From: Muricea muricata
Taxonomy: Eukaryota > Cnidaria > Anthozoa > Malacalcyonacea > Plexauridae
DNA: 64,000 bases
NCBI GenBank assembly: GCA_963855995.1
Contig: OY979716.1
Location: 46,395,213 to 46,459,212, forward strand
Reading direction: 5' to 3'
Both the position numbers and the translations under genes were made by a program. Of this stretch, positions 1 through 12,010 are shown piece after piece (position 1 is the first letter of the stretch; every line of letters begins with the position of its first letter). Under the pieces are notes generated by a model. That model saw only the letters and a program-made list of their open reading frames with translations. It was not told the origin of the DNA and searched no databases.

Positions 1-2
1 CA

Positions 3-197
3 AAGGAGAACAATAGGCTCATTAGTATGTTCTATATAGATCATATTAATCAGATACATGGCTTACCAATAGAAGTGTATTTAAAACCACGAGAATCAAA
101 CTTATGGGCATATTTCTCATGGTGTGATCATGTTCTAAGATGGATAGACAATGATCATGTGTGTTCAGTGGAATATAGATTCCCGAGAATAAGTTAA
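3..197 (+). CDS. C-terminal end of an unknown ORF, cut by the window edge
   Basis: An open frame enters from the left edge and ends at a TAA at 195-197, giving about 64 residues. They look protein-like rather than random: mixed aliphatic and aromatic residues with tryptophans, including WAYFSWCDHVLRWID and the terminal YRFPRIS. I do not recognise the family. The frame converges on the minus-strand CXC/P2X7-like gene that ends at 273. The same plus-gene-facing-minus-accessory layout recurs at 17-18.5 kb and at 20.4-21.5 kb, so this could be the end of a transposase. That role is inference. No start can be assigned because the 5' part lies outside the window. Confidence 0.35.
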   Translation, partial: KENNRLISMFYIDHINQIHGLPIEVYLKPRESNLWAYFSWCDHVLRWIDNDHVCSVEYRFPRIS

Positions 198-272
198 ACG
201 ATATATCCCATCCCATATTGGATAATAAAAAGTTCAAATGAAATGTGGACCTGACATACTAGTGTTTGATTG

Positions 273-2240
273 TTAAAGTCTAGCTGGCCTAAACCCTATA
301 TACAATCCATTTGGTGAAGGGTATCTTGCTCTTATAGCCAGAACACAGCAGCTTGGTACAACTACCCTGTTGCCTCTGCCCAGACGACCATGTTGCCATA
401 AAACAAACTGACGATATGCAGCATACCGGAAGTTTTCATTGTTTCTTGGGTGATGGGTGACCATTACATCTTCCCTAAATCGCATGGCTATGTCTAGTAC
501 ATTGCCATCCAGAACTACAATCACTTTCAAAAGTGTTGGGACACATCAAGATTTTCACTAAAATATTGTTAAACCTCCGCCCCCCTCGCCCCCATTCAAT
601 GTTGAGTCGTGGCTGCCACATATTTGTGTTGGCCATTGATACTCAAACATCAAACCCAACATTGAATGGGGGAGCGGGGGAGGGGGAGGTCAAATTTTTT
701 GACGGGATAATTGTGGAAAGGCAAATGTAACGTGAAACCGTTGGTGTCCCAACTACTTTTGAAAGTGATTGTAACTGGTTAAACAGAGGTTTGGATGTGA
801 TGCATGGCATAACTCTCCTACAGCAACATTTGTTCTCTTCTTGAGTTGGCATCTGTACACAATTACCATGAAAACACCAATTAGGAACACCTTGTGGTGG
901 TGGATCCATTGGTTCGTCAGGATTTGGTGGTTGTTCCCCTTCCACAAATTGACCATCAACCAAATCAGCAAAAGCTGCTGGCTGTCTTCTCAGCAACTCT
1001 AATGCCAGCCTTTGTAGGGTTTCCATATTTAGATGTGAAACTAAATTCTAAAATTGAACACATAAATGTCAAATTTCAATTATAATCCATTGATAATCCA
1101 TAGTTCCATGTTGGATTAACCCAAAATGATTTACTTGTCAAGATACACACCTGGAGCTGTTGGTCGTGGGCCACAAGCTGTTGTTCAGCATTGTTTTCTT
1201 GTACTAATCTCCCACGTCCTCTTCCACGTCCTCTCCGGTGCCCTCTGCCACGTGCTCTTTCCTGGTTTCCCTCGGTTCCTGCCACCCCTCTGCTTGCTCG
1301 TCCGGAACTACCACGAGCACATGCCCGTGAAGCTGTCCTCCCAGTTCTTTGACTACGACTTCTTGGTCTTGCCTCAACTGACCAGTCTGACCCTTCACTC
1401 TTATTTTCTGTCTTCTAATAAGAATTTGGATACCATAAACCATACAATCATGTTCTGCTCACTACTCTGGCAATGTTTAAATGAATGCAAAGCCTGGTTG
1501 ATTTGCATCCACAACCCACATTTTGATTCTTCAGTGCTCCTACTTATATTCTCAGGGATGTGAAATTTGGCAAATGACACCATTTGAGTACATAAGCAGG
1601 CCTTTGAATTGACGAAATATCAGATTTAATAGCTGACCTAAAAGAAGCAGGTCGGCATGGGGTTCAAAGGGAATTTCAAAGCAGGCTATTTATAAACTGG
1701 ATCGATAGTAGTTTTGGTTTATGAAGTTTTTAAATAAATGAAAGTGTGGAAGTACAACAGTGCGGAGATTGAAAGGAACTAACTGGGCTTTGAGCAACGG
1801 AGCCCTGAATTCAGAGGGCCGTATATAAAGGGACTTCTGATCACCCCAGACGAAGGCACTATAGGGCAATACAAATTCAAACAAATCAAAACACACACTG
1901 CCGTAAGTACCATTTAAATTCTGTGACTAATACTATTGAATCTTTACACATCCTACAAACTACAAACCTCGCTTCCTTCTGAATCGATGTCACTTTCTTG
2001 GTACTGTTTGCGATTCCAGCATGTGTTGAAAATATCATTTTGATGGCAAGCACGAGAGCAATATTGCCCGACAGATTTGCAAGGACACGCATTATTTCCG
2101 TGCTCTCGCATGCACGCACCACGGCAAGAACAACTTTTAATGCTGTCTAAATTCGGAACGGCAGCTATCTCTTCAATTTGACTACGTTCAGCATCGCCAA
2201 TATCAAAACTGCGATTTAAACTGTCGTCCATGCTTGCCAC
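273..2240 (-). CDS. CXC-finger, RG-rich, P2X7-ballast-like domain protein (MITE-interrupted)
   Basis: Three exons fit with matching phase-0 GT-AG junctions: 2240-1968, 1414-1151, and 1047 onward to a stop at 273. Exon 1 holds a cysteine cluster of CXC type (SCSCRGACMREHGNNACPCK). Exon 2 is basic and rich in RG and SR repeats (RGRGHRRGRGRGRGR). Exon 3 has a leucine-rich segment, then the hallmark WCFHGNC, the NKCCCRR cluster and, further on, FRYAAYRQFVLWQHGRLGRG with VVVPSCCV. Those motifs match the cysteine-rich C-terminal ballast domain of P2X7 receptors, which also occurs as a free-standing domain in invertebrates. No transmembrane channel part is present. A 254-bp MITE (518-771) splits exon 3; without it and one TA the frame runs through. 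Nuclear or DNA binding is suggested by the CXC and RG parts, but this is inference. Confidence 0.7.
518..771. mobile_element. 254-bp TA-flanked MITE inside the P2X7-like exon
   Basis: The terminal inverted repeat begins CAATCACTTTCAAAAGT and continues to a shared TTGGGACA. It is flanked by TA on both sides (516-517 and 772-773). The interior is itself a large hairpin: a C-rich arm containing CCCCCATTCAATGTTG pairs with a G-rich arm near 659-680. TA duplication and this TIR form point to a Tc1/mariner-type non-autonomous element. It carries no credible ORF. Confidence 0.75.
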
Positions 2241-2744
2241 AACGCGACAGGAAAAGAAAAAGCCATATTAAATAACATCCAAAGGTCATTTGCAACATGG
2301 CCATTTGACACCTACTGTTTGGCAATCAATTCGCTCCTTGAAGTTTCTGAATCTCAAATTTCAGATAAATCGGAAGTAGTATAGGTAAAACATCATGTTA
2401 CATAATGCAAAAACTTTCAAAATAAAAGATGTAAACAAAAGGCCGCACATGCGCAGAATGGACTTGACCGCCGCTTTAAAGGTATAATAATATTTTTCCA
2501 GAAAAAATTATTAGGAGTAAATACTTTATTAAAAAATGGGGTATCTAGTGACATGATAATGCATGGTTATTCATATACTAGTTCTTTGCACTTGGAATAT
2601 GAATGATCAAGCTCCTGCATAATAATTTTTCTGTATAAAATCCATATAGCACCTTGGCTGATGGGACTGCCTCTACAATGCTTGCTGCATGGCACTGCCA
2701 CTTACCGAGATTCATTTATGATGCCTATCAAGTATTGAGTTAAA
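2241..2744. other. gene-free stretch upstream of the P2X7-like gene
   Basis: AT-rich sequence with no convincing ORF. It should contain the promoter of the minus-strand gene that starts at 2240, but I see no clear TATA or initiator motif to assign. Confidence 0.4.
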
Positions 2745-5271
2745 ATGCTCAATAATATGGCCCAGTCAATTAAATTGATGCATGAAAAAGGAGCATTCAC
2801 TTCAATTAAAAATGCTTTTCCTATCTGTTTGTCTGATTCTGCCCTTTCCATTTTTGAAACACAGGGCCTTGTTGCAGCAGTTTTGAAGAAACACAGCTTA
2901 ATGCACAGAATTTTACTTTTTCATCTATTGAGTCATACTACCCTGTCAGCAAAGATTCGTCACTGAGAGAGGAGTAGGATTCTTTGGAAAAGATGTTTAA
3001 TTGCACTGTGGCAAAGTGAGCCAATGATTAAATTTTAATTGTTTTGATGCCTCGAATGTAGTGAAAAGAAATTATTTTTGATCATTCAACACAGAATTTT
3101 AGATTTTGTGTACAGTATTATATTATTGCTAGTAGCGTTTTCCATGTCAGTAAATTTCGGCTTAAAGTTAGCGCAGAAAGTTGGTTGTAGTTTTCAAATT
3201 TAAAAAAAGCATTGGTAGGCTTACAGTAAGTATCCAGTTAGACTTGCCACTCGTAAAAAATCCAACACTGACCACGCGCAAGGGGTTCGGCGTGCTGAGT
3301 AAATGAGTTGAGTATGAAAATTAATGCCTAACATAAGAAAGTAGTGTGAATAAATAACTAATTTTTCTATCTTTTTGGATGTTTTGGCAGTCAATTATTG
3401 TTTAAAATTGACATGCTAAAACACAGGAAATTGCATTTGTTGGGTTCTAGTTTTCAAAATTTTCTAGGGGAACATGCCCCCAGACCCCCCTAGAGGCTCG
3501 TGGCTACGCCACTCGCGGACACCTTCGGTGTCCAATTTTTTGATACAGTCAGATTTTATGCTAGATCCGCCCCTGGTCAGTTAAGCTTATGTTACAGCAT
3601 TTCATCCAAGTTGATAAGTATTTGACACTTGATATGCTAAATCACTGTATCAAAGCTTACAATTATAGATCAGCTGATGTAACCAACAAACCAAGTGAAC
3701 TGAAACCTACTATTTTAAGTAATGATTCTGGTTCAATAAGCCAGTCAGGTAATGATGTAATTGAATACACTGTGATGGTATTATTTGAAACCACAGTAGC
3801 TCAGTCATTGGTTATTCAATGATGGAGGTACAATAACATACCATGAGTAAAAATATAAGATGAAAACATGTAATTTTTTTCTGTTTTGATTAGCTGCACA
3901 GATGTGGTGTTTGTCACGATTTTTGCCATTACTGATTGGTGATTTGGTTCCAGTGGAAAATAGCAGATGGAAAAACTTTATCTTGCTATTACAAATTAAA
4001 GAGATTGTGTTTGCACCAAAGACCTATGTTCAGTTAGCTGCTCATTTGGATGTTCTTGTTGGGGATTACCTTGAAGGTTTTACAGAGCTTAATGAAAGAC
4101 CCATAATTCCTAAACAGCATTACATGGTACATTATCCAAGACAGATTGTGAGGTTGTTCTAATATATATCAAGTTGCATTGCATACCCAATTATATTATT
4201 GTAGGCTGTCTAATGCAGAGTGCTAGAGCTTAATATGCCAAAAGTGTTTTAACAAACATTTCTGTGTATGTTAGGAGAGGACCACTTGTGCAGAACTGGG
4301 CCATGAGATCCAGCCAAGCCAAGCATCATTATTTTAAAAGACTTGTTGGGTCAATCAACAAATTTAAGAATATTGAACTGTCTTTGGCAAGTATTACAAG
4401 CATATCTGCTACAAAGCTCATCTGGGAACTTCTTCAAAATGAGTTTAGAACATGGGCCAACTAGTAAGTATTATATAAGTATAACTGGTTATCTGGCAGT
4501 GTTATTAAAAAGAATCCCCCCTCTCCAAATTCCCCACCTCCTTCCTCTATAGTAGCTGCAATCCAATATTAACAGAAAGATGTTTACCCCATATTTACTA
4601 ACATCTAAAATATTTATAGCATACAGCTGGCAACAAATAATGCATAGATGCATGTATGATTTAATATACTGTACATACATGCATGAATATCCATGAAGTC
4701 TTGCAAGCTAATACATGTAACTGCCATCTTATTTATCAATGTTTTGTAAGTGTACACCAGCTAGCTTATATGTTTTTCTTTCTTTATCTGAAGAAACTGT
4801 GGTAGAACCAGATGAACTCTACTCATTTGATGAAAGAATAACCAAAGATAGTTCTTTAAAAAGGTACATATTTTTTGCTGGTTTCACAATTGATGATGTC
4901 TTTTAATTGTATGATTTTTTAAATTTTATATTGGACAAAGAACAACGTGGATGAAAGTCATGGGCACCAAATATTCCACAGGGTCAATCATCATTACTGG
5001 TCTTACTTACGGTAACCCTGTTCTTGGAGAGGTGATCAGGATACTCATTTCTGATCAAGGCATTGTTGTGCTGTGTTACGAAAGACTTGATGTAGTCGAC
5101 TATGTTAAACGCCTGAATGCGTACAGAATAGTAAGTTCGGGTGAGGTGGACTTTATTGCTCAAGATCAACTTGTTGACTGTCATCCTGTTGGAAAGCACA
5201 ATGGTTTTGGACAAAATGCAAATAGCTATTTTGTCGTCCTGTGTTGCAGAGTTGACTGTATGTTAGAATGA
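2745..5271 (+). pseudogene. decayed multi-exon transposon-type ORF (possibly EnSpm/CACTA-like)
   Basis: Coding pieces occur in order. 2745-2964 includes AQSIKLMHEKGAF and LSDSALSIFE. 3589-3770 follows. 3902-4152 includes LPLLIGDLVPVE and PKQHYMVHYPRQIV. 4275-4462 includes GPLVQNWAMRSSQAKHHYFK. A short piece ends at about 4863, and 4941-5271 begins TTWMKVMGTKY. The junctions 4152/4275 (AG plus G restores Arg) and 4863/4941 keep frame. I recognise this pattern from repeated uncharacterised invertebrate and fish ORFs that I associate with CACTA-like transposons; the superfamily label is uncertain. The first piece ends in a stop, no continuous N-terminus is visible, and there are no TIRs I can assign, so I treat it as a dead remnant. 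Confidence 0.5.
3463..3580. repeat. remnant of a dispersed GC-rich repeat
   Basis: A GC-rich island in AT-rich DNA, with CATGCCCCCAGACCCCCCTAG, TGGCTACGCCACT and GATCCGCCCCTGG. Sequences of this style are common ends of hAT-like non-autonomous elements in marine invertebrates. Here no matched terminal repeat or duplication can be shown. Confidence 0.3.
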
Positions 5272-6021
5272 TTAATTTTTCAATACAATTGATGTAAATT
5301 TTGAAAATTGGCTACCATATGTATCTGTACTATATCTGTATATAATTGAGATCATTAATTTAAAGAGATCATTTGAATGTTTTTTTTATATTGTGTGATT
5401 TTGCATTATATTAGTGCATGCAGAAAACTGAAAGCAATTTTAAAATTGTCTAACCTTTTTTCAGACAACCTGAATGTATATCCAGCTTGACGCCCAATGA
5501 CATTTTTGCCCATTCAAGCATGGTTTTCCAGGCAGATACAATACTCAGTGCAACGCTAGCACCTGGCCAATATGGCTTTGGTTATGCATTGATATTTGGG
5601 TAACTGTTTGAGCATATTTTGGTATTACTAAAAATATCATGAATATAGCCCTGAGATTTATGGCTTTAGCTATATTTAATTTGTTATAATTCTTATAAAG
5701 TATATTGCCTTTTTGTATACCCAATGTATTGTATATTTTATTCTAAAGCCTGGCCATTTTCTAATGGTGTGGGCATTCCTGGGCATGGGCTACCCAATAA
5801 TGAAAGTCAAAGAGTTGGAATACTATATTTAATAGGTAATAATTATAATTCCATATTCAACCCTTTTCACCCTCTAAACTTTGGGATTTTACACATCAAG
5901 TGAAATTAGTGTTCTAGTGTTCCTGCAATGACTAGTGACTACAACCATTGTCATTCATGATTCCTAAACGGTCCTCCACCTCCTCACTCTATAGCTTGCC
6001 TCAAAATGCATTAAATCTTAC
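5272..6021. other. non-coding interval before the mariner-like element
   Basis: AT-rich with scattered stops in all frames. No repeat, TIR or splice-bounded ORF was identified. Confidence 0.4.
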
Positions 6022-6023
6022 TA

Positions 6024-7028
6024 CCCGGTGGCGCAAAAAAAGTTAACCTGTTTGACTAGGCATAACGTTGAAACTATAAAGTCTATCACACTGAAACCAT
6101 GCTGATCGCTTTCATTAATGTTTAACTTAAAATTTGATATGCTGGGTATGTTTTTTCATGCAGTATTCGCCAAGATATCAAAGTTTCAATTTCAATATGC
6201 ATTTTTGAAAAGTCCACAAATTAGCTAAATATGGTCTATTAATTCAAATATGAAAAAAATGTTTATATGTATTAATGTAGACAACAACGGAGTACTACGC
6301 GTTCGTTTTCTAAAGTTGAACGTCTATTTATCTTCAAAAGCATGTCCTCCTTCATTGATGCAACGTGTTGCTCGTGTGACCATGCAGTCAAAAGAACGTT
6401 GGATTGTTTGCTGGTCGATGTGGCGCATTTGGTAACAATTGCTTCACGAAGCTGTCTCAAATTGTTGGGTTGGCCATCATGCGGCACGTTCCAAATTCTG
6501 TAATCAATTTGTAAATGCCGTCGAGCAAAACCCTGGTTTCCTAGATCAGTTAATAGTATCAGACAAAGCAATTGTCAGCTTAAATTCGGAAATAAACACA
6601 AGGAATGTCAAGAAATACGCAGCGCATGGCGATGGGCACCCAGCCACAAACCCAGAACCACAACAGCGTTGTTTTTCTAAATTTTAATAATTGCTTTCCA
6701 AAAGTTCGTAAAACAAAAATAAAAGAGAATATCCATCTGTCTAATGTTTCGATTTGAACTTCATTTAAACACTGTGCGTACGATAAAATAAAAGCATTAA
6801 TTAAGGCACTTTAAGGCCATTTTTAGCAAATTTGTGCACTTTTGCAAAATGCATATTGAAATTGAAACTTCGATATCTCGGTGAATATTGCATGAAAAAG
6901 CATATACGGCATATCAAATTTTAAGTTAGACATTAATGAAAGCGAAGAACATGTCTTCCGTGTGATAAACTCTTTAGTTTCGGGGTTATACTTAATCAAA
7001 CATGTTAACTTTTTTTTGCGCCACCCGG
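6024..7028 (+). mobile_element. mariner-like element with ~210-bp inverted ends and decayed transposase
   Basis: The termini CCGGTGGCGCAAAAAAAGTT (left) and its inverse at 7003-7028 are flanked by TA at 6022-6023 and 7029-7030. The inverted homology continues inward to about 6238 on the left and 6818 on the right, much longer than usual for the superfamily. The middle ~580 bp carries broken coding sequence. The clearest part, 6529-6645, reads LDQLIVSDKAIVSLNSEINT, matching the first catalytic aspartate region of Tc1/mariner (IS630-type) transposases, followed by an HGDGHP segment. Upstream coding is spread over several frames, so the element cannot be autonomous. Confidence 0.7.
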
Positions 7029-7030
7029 TA

Positions 7031-7431
7031 CAGTGTTCCAAAATTTAAAATTTACCCACCCCCGGATTCCGCTAAGACTCCTCCTTTCACACTCAAATGT
7101 TGGCATGTCTGTCAGGGTTGGCTGAGCACCCCCCCCTTTCAGATCATGCTGGATCCATGCCTGCATTATTGTATTTTAATTGAATATTACAATTAACATG
7201 TATAACATGTTACCCTGTATTTGACAGTCCTAGTCTAGATCTATTCCAGACCTGTATATTGAATAGGAAAAGTCAAAAGCCAACCTCTGGATATTTAATT
7301 CTTTTGATACATTTCCTTGTCCTGTTACCCCCAATGGAAAATATTAATTTGGAGATGTCATTCCTTCCTTTTTACATTCGTGGTATTTTATGCATGGTGT
7401 TTTCTAATAGTTATTTTTGCAGCCATCTTAG
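7031..7431. other. spacer between the mariner-like element and T1
   Basis: No supported gene. Short reading frames here lack splice context or recognisable motifs. Confidence 0.4.
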
Positions 7432-7439
7432 GGCTAAGG

Positions 7440-8161
7440 CATAGATATAGGAGACCTAGATTGCTGACGTATACCTACCGGAGGTGGGGCCAACAAGAGA
7501 AATCCAACATGGCAGAACAAGAGGGCAAAAAGACTATAGACTATATTACAAAATCGATGATTTTTGCAAATTTTGCCGTCCCTTTGTTTCAGAACTCATC
7601 CGATCTAGTTTTATGAGGAGAAACATAATGCAAAGATTTTAAGCATATATTTAAGTGAATTTGATAAAAAGTCGCAAAAAGATAAAAGTTTATGTGAAAT
7701 GGTCTCTTGGTGAGTTCGAGCATTTCATTGCCTAAAATCCTCGCTATCAGTGGCGAATCAAGGGTAAGTCAAAATAAATTATAGCGGCTCAATTTTAAAT
7801 TCAAAATAACTTTATAACAATGTCATAGGTTATGAATTTCAAGAGTAAAATCTAACCAATGAAGTTGCTTTGAGGGTATTTTAAAATGCAAATATATCCT
7901 AGAATGAGCTGTGGTAATTTACTTTGACTTACGCTAGACCCGCCACTGCTTGCTATGTTGACATTTAGCCTCTTGAATGGTTTCCTATTTTTGTAACAAG
8001 CATTCTGAAAATAGTAGAGGAATCGTAATTGTTCAGAACGTTCAAGACTATTGGACATTCACTCATTGTGTCCATCCGAGATTGCTTGCAGCGTTTATTT
8101 AATGCATTTCATACATCTGCTTCTACAGACTGACCGTGGACGAATAAATTTTCAGTTTTAA
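7440..8161 (+). repeat. left terminal inverted repeat of T1
   Basis: Inverted partner of 27912-28024 plus 31032-31466. It includes a short ATG frame (MAEQEGKKTIDYITKS) that is mirrored in the right copy, so that frame is a by-product of the repeat. A 201-bp hAT-like MITE sits inside (7748-7948). The inner end reads TTTTCAGTTTTAA next to the 5' region of the THAP gene. Confidence 0.75.
7748..7948. mobile_element. 201-bp hAT-like MITE
   Basis: The ends are CAGTGGCG and CGCCACTG, with further inverted similarity (AAGTCAAA against TTTGACTT). The 8-bp duplication is CTCGCTAT (7740-7747) and CTTGCTAT (7949-7956). The matching right TIR of T1 near 31,152-31,165 reads straight through as CCTCGCTATGTTGAC on the opposite strand, an empty site that confirms both boundaries. 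No coding capacity. Confidence 0.85.
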
Positions 8162-11100
8162 AGTGCCTATGAAATGAATTTTTTTCATGCGTTTCTATAG
8201 ATTTTAACATGCTGAAAATGATTTTAAAACTCACGAGTTTTCAAAATAAGTCAAACGAAAGTTATAAGGGTTCGAAAGTTGCAATTTCGACTTCATAATG
8301 TTGTTATTTTGCGCACGGCCAGAAGGGATCGAATTACTTCCGGTGACCTAAAGGTAAGGTCACGCTTTAGAATTTGCATAGTAGCGCAATGGAGTAAACA
8401 AGTCATTCATGTGCAAATGAACCAAAAAAAGGCGATCGAAAACGTTTTGTGTGGCTGGAGGTCCGAATAAGAAATCGTGTACAAACAATGGTGACACGCC
8501 GGGTGTAAGTATGCATCGCTTTCCAACAGAACCAGCCGTTCGGAGGCAGTGGATACATTTCGTTTGTAGGCATCGAACAGATTTCGACCTGGCAAAGTAT
8601 TCATCAAGAATCTCGCTGTGTTCTGCTCATTTTGATCCAAGCTGTTTCTCGAAACGTTTCAGTAGCAATTTAGAAGGCTTCGACAATGCCAGTACTAAGA
8701 AATTTTTGACTTGGGGATCTATACCAACGATTGATATGATCCCAAATGTAGTGGACGTTAACGCGGCTGAAAATAGTATATCTGGCAGAGAGAAAACACT
8801 TGTGAGTATTGATACCTTTTGGCTACAATTAATTGTATAACTTTTTAAGTAAATGATTTTTTCAACAAAAATGTAACAACTGATCAAGACAATATGTATG
8901 ATATGCTAGGACTGACATTTATGCTTTTCAAATATGTTTTAGACAATTTGCACCGGTCAAGGTATGATTTATATTTCTTTTTTGCAGTTAAAGCGAGATG
9001 CAGAAAAAGAATACTTGCCTGACACTGTTAGTGTAAAACGAAGAAAATTGGATAGTGGCAAATCTGCGAGTGAAACTAGTGACAAGATTGATTCTGTTTC
9101 TTCAGATGGTGGTGATAGTAAGATAGGTGATTTGGCTGATGGTGAGTTGACTGTTGGCAACAATATGGATAATGTCAGTGAGTTAACGCTTGATGGCAAT
9201 ATAAGTGATGGTGGTGATCTGAGTGTAATTGACAACATGGAGAACTTTGCTAGTTGCAATTCATATGTTGGTGGTGATAATATAGCTGTGAATGATGGTC
9301 ATGATTTAAATGATGAGAAACCCAGTGGTCAAGTGTGCAACAAGTGTGCGAGTCTGAAGAAAACATCAAAGAATTTAAAAAGATGTGTGAATCGATTGCA
9401 AAAAAAGGTTAAAGACCTGAAAGCCAAGAACAAGGAACTGGTAATTATTTTATGTTATGTATAAAGTTAAAATCTAACAAAGATGCCACCCACCAGATAT
9501 GTAATAACTATTTCAAAATGTATTTTATTAACAGCAACAGGTTATTGAAAGTCAGAGAGAGAAGCTAAATCTGTCAGCTGAAGAAAGTGATGAGAGTGAC
9601 AGTGATAACGACAACAGTTGCAATTATAGTGAAGATGCCGATAATGTTGAGCATGAAATTGAAGCTGATTTAGATCAATTAGATCAAGATTGGACATGCC
9701 CAATATCAAATGATTATAAGTCATCTTCAGAATCCTCAGATGAAGAAGACATCCTAGAAGAGTATACAAGAAACAATATTAGGCATGTATTGAAAGTATA
9801 TATCTCAGTTATTCATAATATAAACCAATTTAGCATAGTGTAAAATGTCTTAAATCTTTTTTTTAGAATTGAAGAAAATTCTGATGTTCATAAGGAGCCA
9901 AAATTTGTGGTCTTTTACTCCATGCTGCTTAGCCTGTGTTCAATTATTTGTTTCAAGTGTCAAAAAAATACCCCAATAGTTGAAGCCTTCAAGACTAGCA
10001 CTATGGTTACAATGGTGCAAAATTGTCCAGTGTGTGGAAAGGGTGCATTCCAATGGTGTTCACAACCTTTTGTGCTTGGGAAGTACCTAGCTGGTAATGT
10101 TCTTTTGAGCCTTGGAATATTAATGGCTGGGGCTTCTGTCAGCAAAGTCATGCTAGTGTTGAAGCACATGGGGCTGTGTTCCACGACGTGTCGAACCTTT
10201 TTCCTTCATCAAAAGTGGTTCCTATTTCCAGCAATTCTCTATCAGTGGGAGGTCTACAGAGAGGGGCTGATCAGAAAAGTGAAAGGAATGAAAGATATTG
10301 TTTCGAGTGGTGATGACAGATTCGATTCAATAGGGCATTTTGCAAAATATGGAATATATTCAATGTTTTGCTTTCCCATTGATAAAATTATACATTTTGA
10401 ACTTTTACAGGTAATTTCAAACTGTAGACTGAAAAATGTAAAATTGACAAAAAAGAATAAAGCAGGATTTGGCATTTAAAGATTTTTAAATCCTGAAAAA
10501 ATTAGCACTAGTTTTGCTTAGCAATATGTTGGACTATAACACAAACCCTTACACACTTCTCATCTTACAAATAGAGCAATGAATCAGGAGGAAGCAATCA
10601 AATGGAACTGGATGATGCCAAGCATTGCTTTTCTTTTCTGGAAGAGAAAGGTGTTGAAATAAACAAATTCATTTCAGATCGGCATGCAGGTAATGTTTTT
10701 TTTTGTCAAATTATTGTATTCCTTAACCTTCCAGCAAACATAATTTAGATAATTTTGTCATGAAATGATGTAAATGATGTTTTTTTTATTGACAATATGA
10801 CTGCAGGTATAGCAAAGTGGGTGCGAGAAGCAAGACCTCAAACCAGCCATTATTTTGACATCTGGCATGTAGTACGGTCTATCACCAAAAAATTTGTCAA
10901 AGCTGCCAAAGAAAAAGGATGTGAAATCCTTCTAAGTTGGATCAAGGGTATAAGGAACCACCTTTATTGGTGTGCCACATCAACCAGAGAAGGATTTGGT
11001 GAAATGATTCTGGCAAAGTGGAGATCATTCAAAAACCATGTGGCAGACAGACATGAAGGACACAACAGCAACTTGTTCCCAAGATGTGCTCATGAAGACC

Positions 11101-12010
11101 TGGACACACCAAGAGAATGGATTAAAACAGGTACACAGAACAATTATTGAGAATCAATTTTTTGAAAATTTTGATTTTTTAATACCCAGTAATATATTTA
11201 TCACAGATGAATAATTAGAATTAAATAGAGTTAATTATTTTTGTTTTAGGACCACCTGCTTTCGACAAAGTTCAGATAATTTTAGGCAACACAAGGCTTG
11301 AGTCTGCTGTAAAAAAGTTGTCCACAAATGTCCAAACTAGTTGCTTGGAGGGATTTCATGCCACACTAAGCCACTGGCATCCCAAAATGCTTTGTTTTTC
11401 ATGGTTGGCTTGATATTGCAGGCAAGTTTCTCCATCATGTTATTGTGGTTTAGCATTAGCAGGTAATAAACACTTTTACAGACTTATGAATTATTAGAAT
11501 CATTTTGTGTTTTAGAACTGCCCTTGCTGTACTTCAATGAAAATTTGAGACGTGATTCTCAGAAGGCAAAGTCTGGGGAAATTTACAGAAAAGTAACATA
11601 CTTAAACTACAAATTAGGGGAGGAAATTGTGAGAGAAGTAAAAAGGCCACCAACCTATGGTATGTAAAAACAGAGGGGGGTTGCTGTACAAATATACCTA
11701 CATTGTTAGCATGGCAGATTGACAATTTTTTTGGGTTTTTTTTTTTGGGGGGGGGCTAATATTCATATATTCATATACCTCTTCCCCTATTTGTCCACTA
11801 TGTGCAGTTGCAGTTATTGTGTATTTTACTTATTTAACAGTACTAGTGTTTATTAATTGACTGTTTATTTACGAGTGTATGTGGAATGCATAGCAAAAAC
11901 AATGTTCACTCTAGATGCAAATGAAATGAAGAAAGTCAGTACAAGATATGAAGCAAGGCAACCAAAATCCTTGACCAGCCAGTTTCCTGACAGATTGGGG
12001 AAGTACATTT

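Noticed and set aside
273..1047. A P2X ion-channel gene
   Set aside because: Only the cytoplasmic ballast-type domain is present. No transmembrane helices or ATP-binding ectodomain are visible, and the upstream exons encode CXC and RG segments.
6272..6571. Minus-strand ORF inside the mariner-like element
   Set aside because: The plus strand carries the mariner aspartate motif across the same region; the minus frame is its shadow.
7440..7616. ATG frame MAEQEGKKTIDYITKS as a gene
   Set aside because: It lies in the T1 terminal repeat, is mirrored at 31.2-31.4 kb and differs between the two copies, consistent with non-coding repeat sequence.
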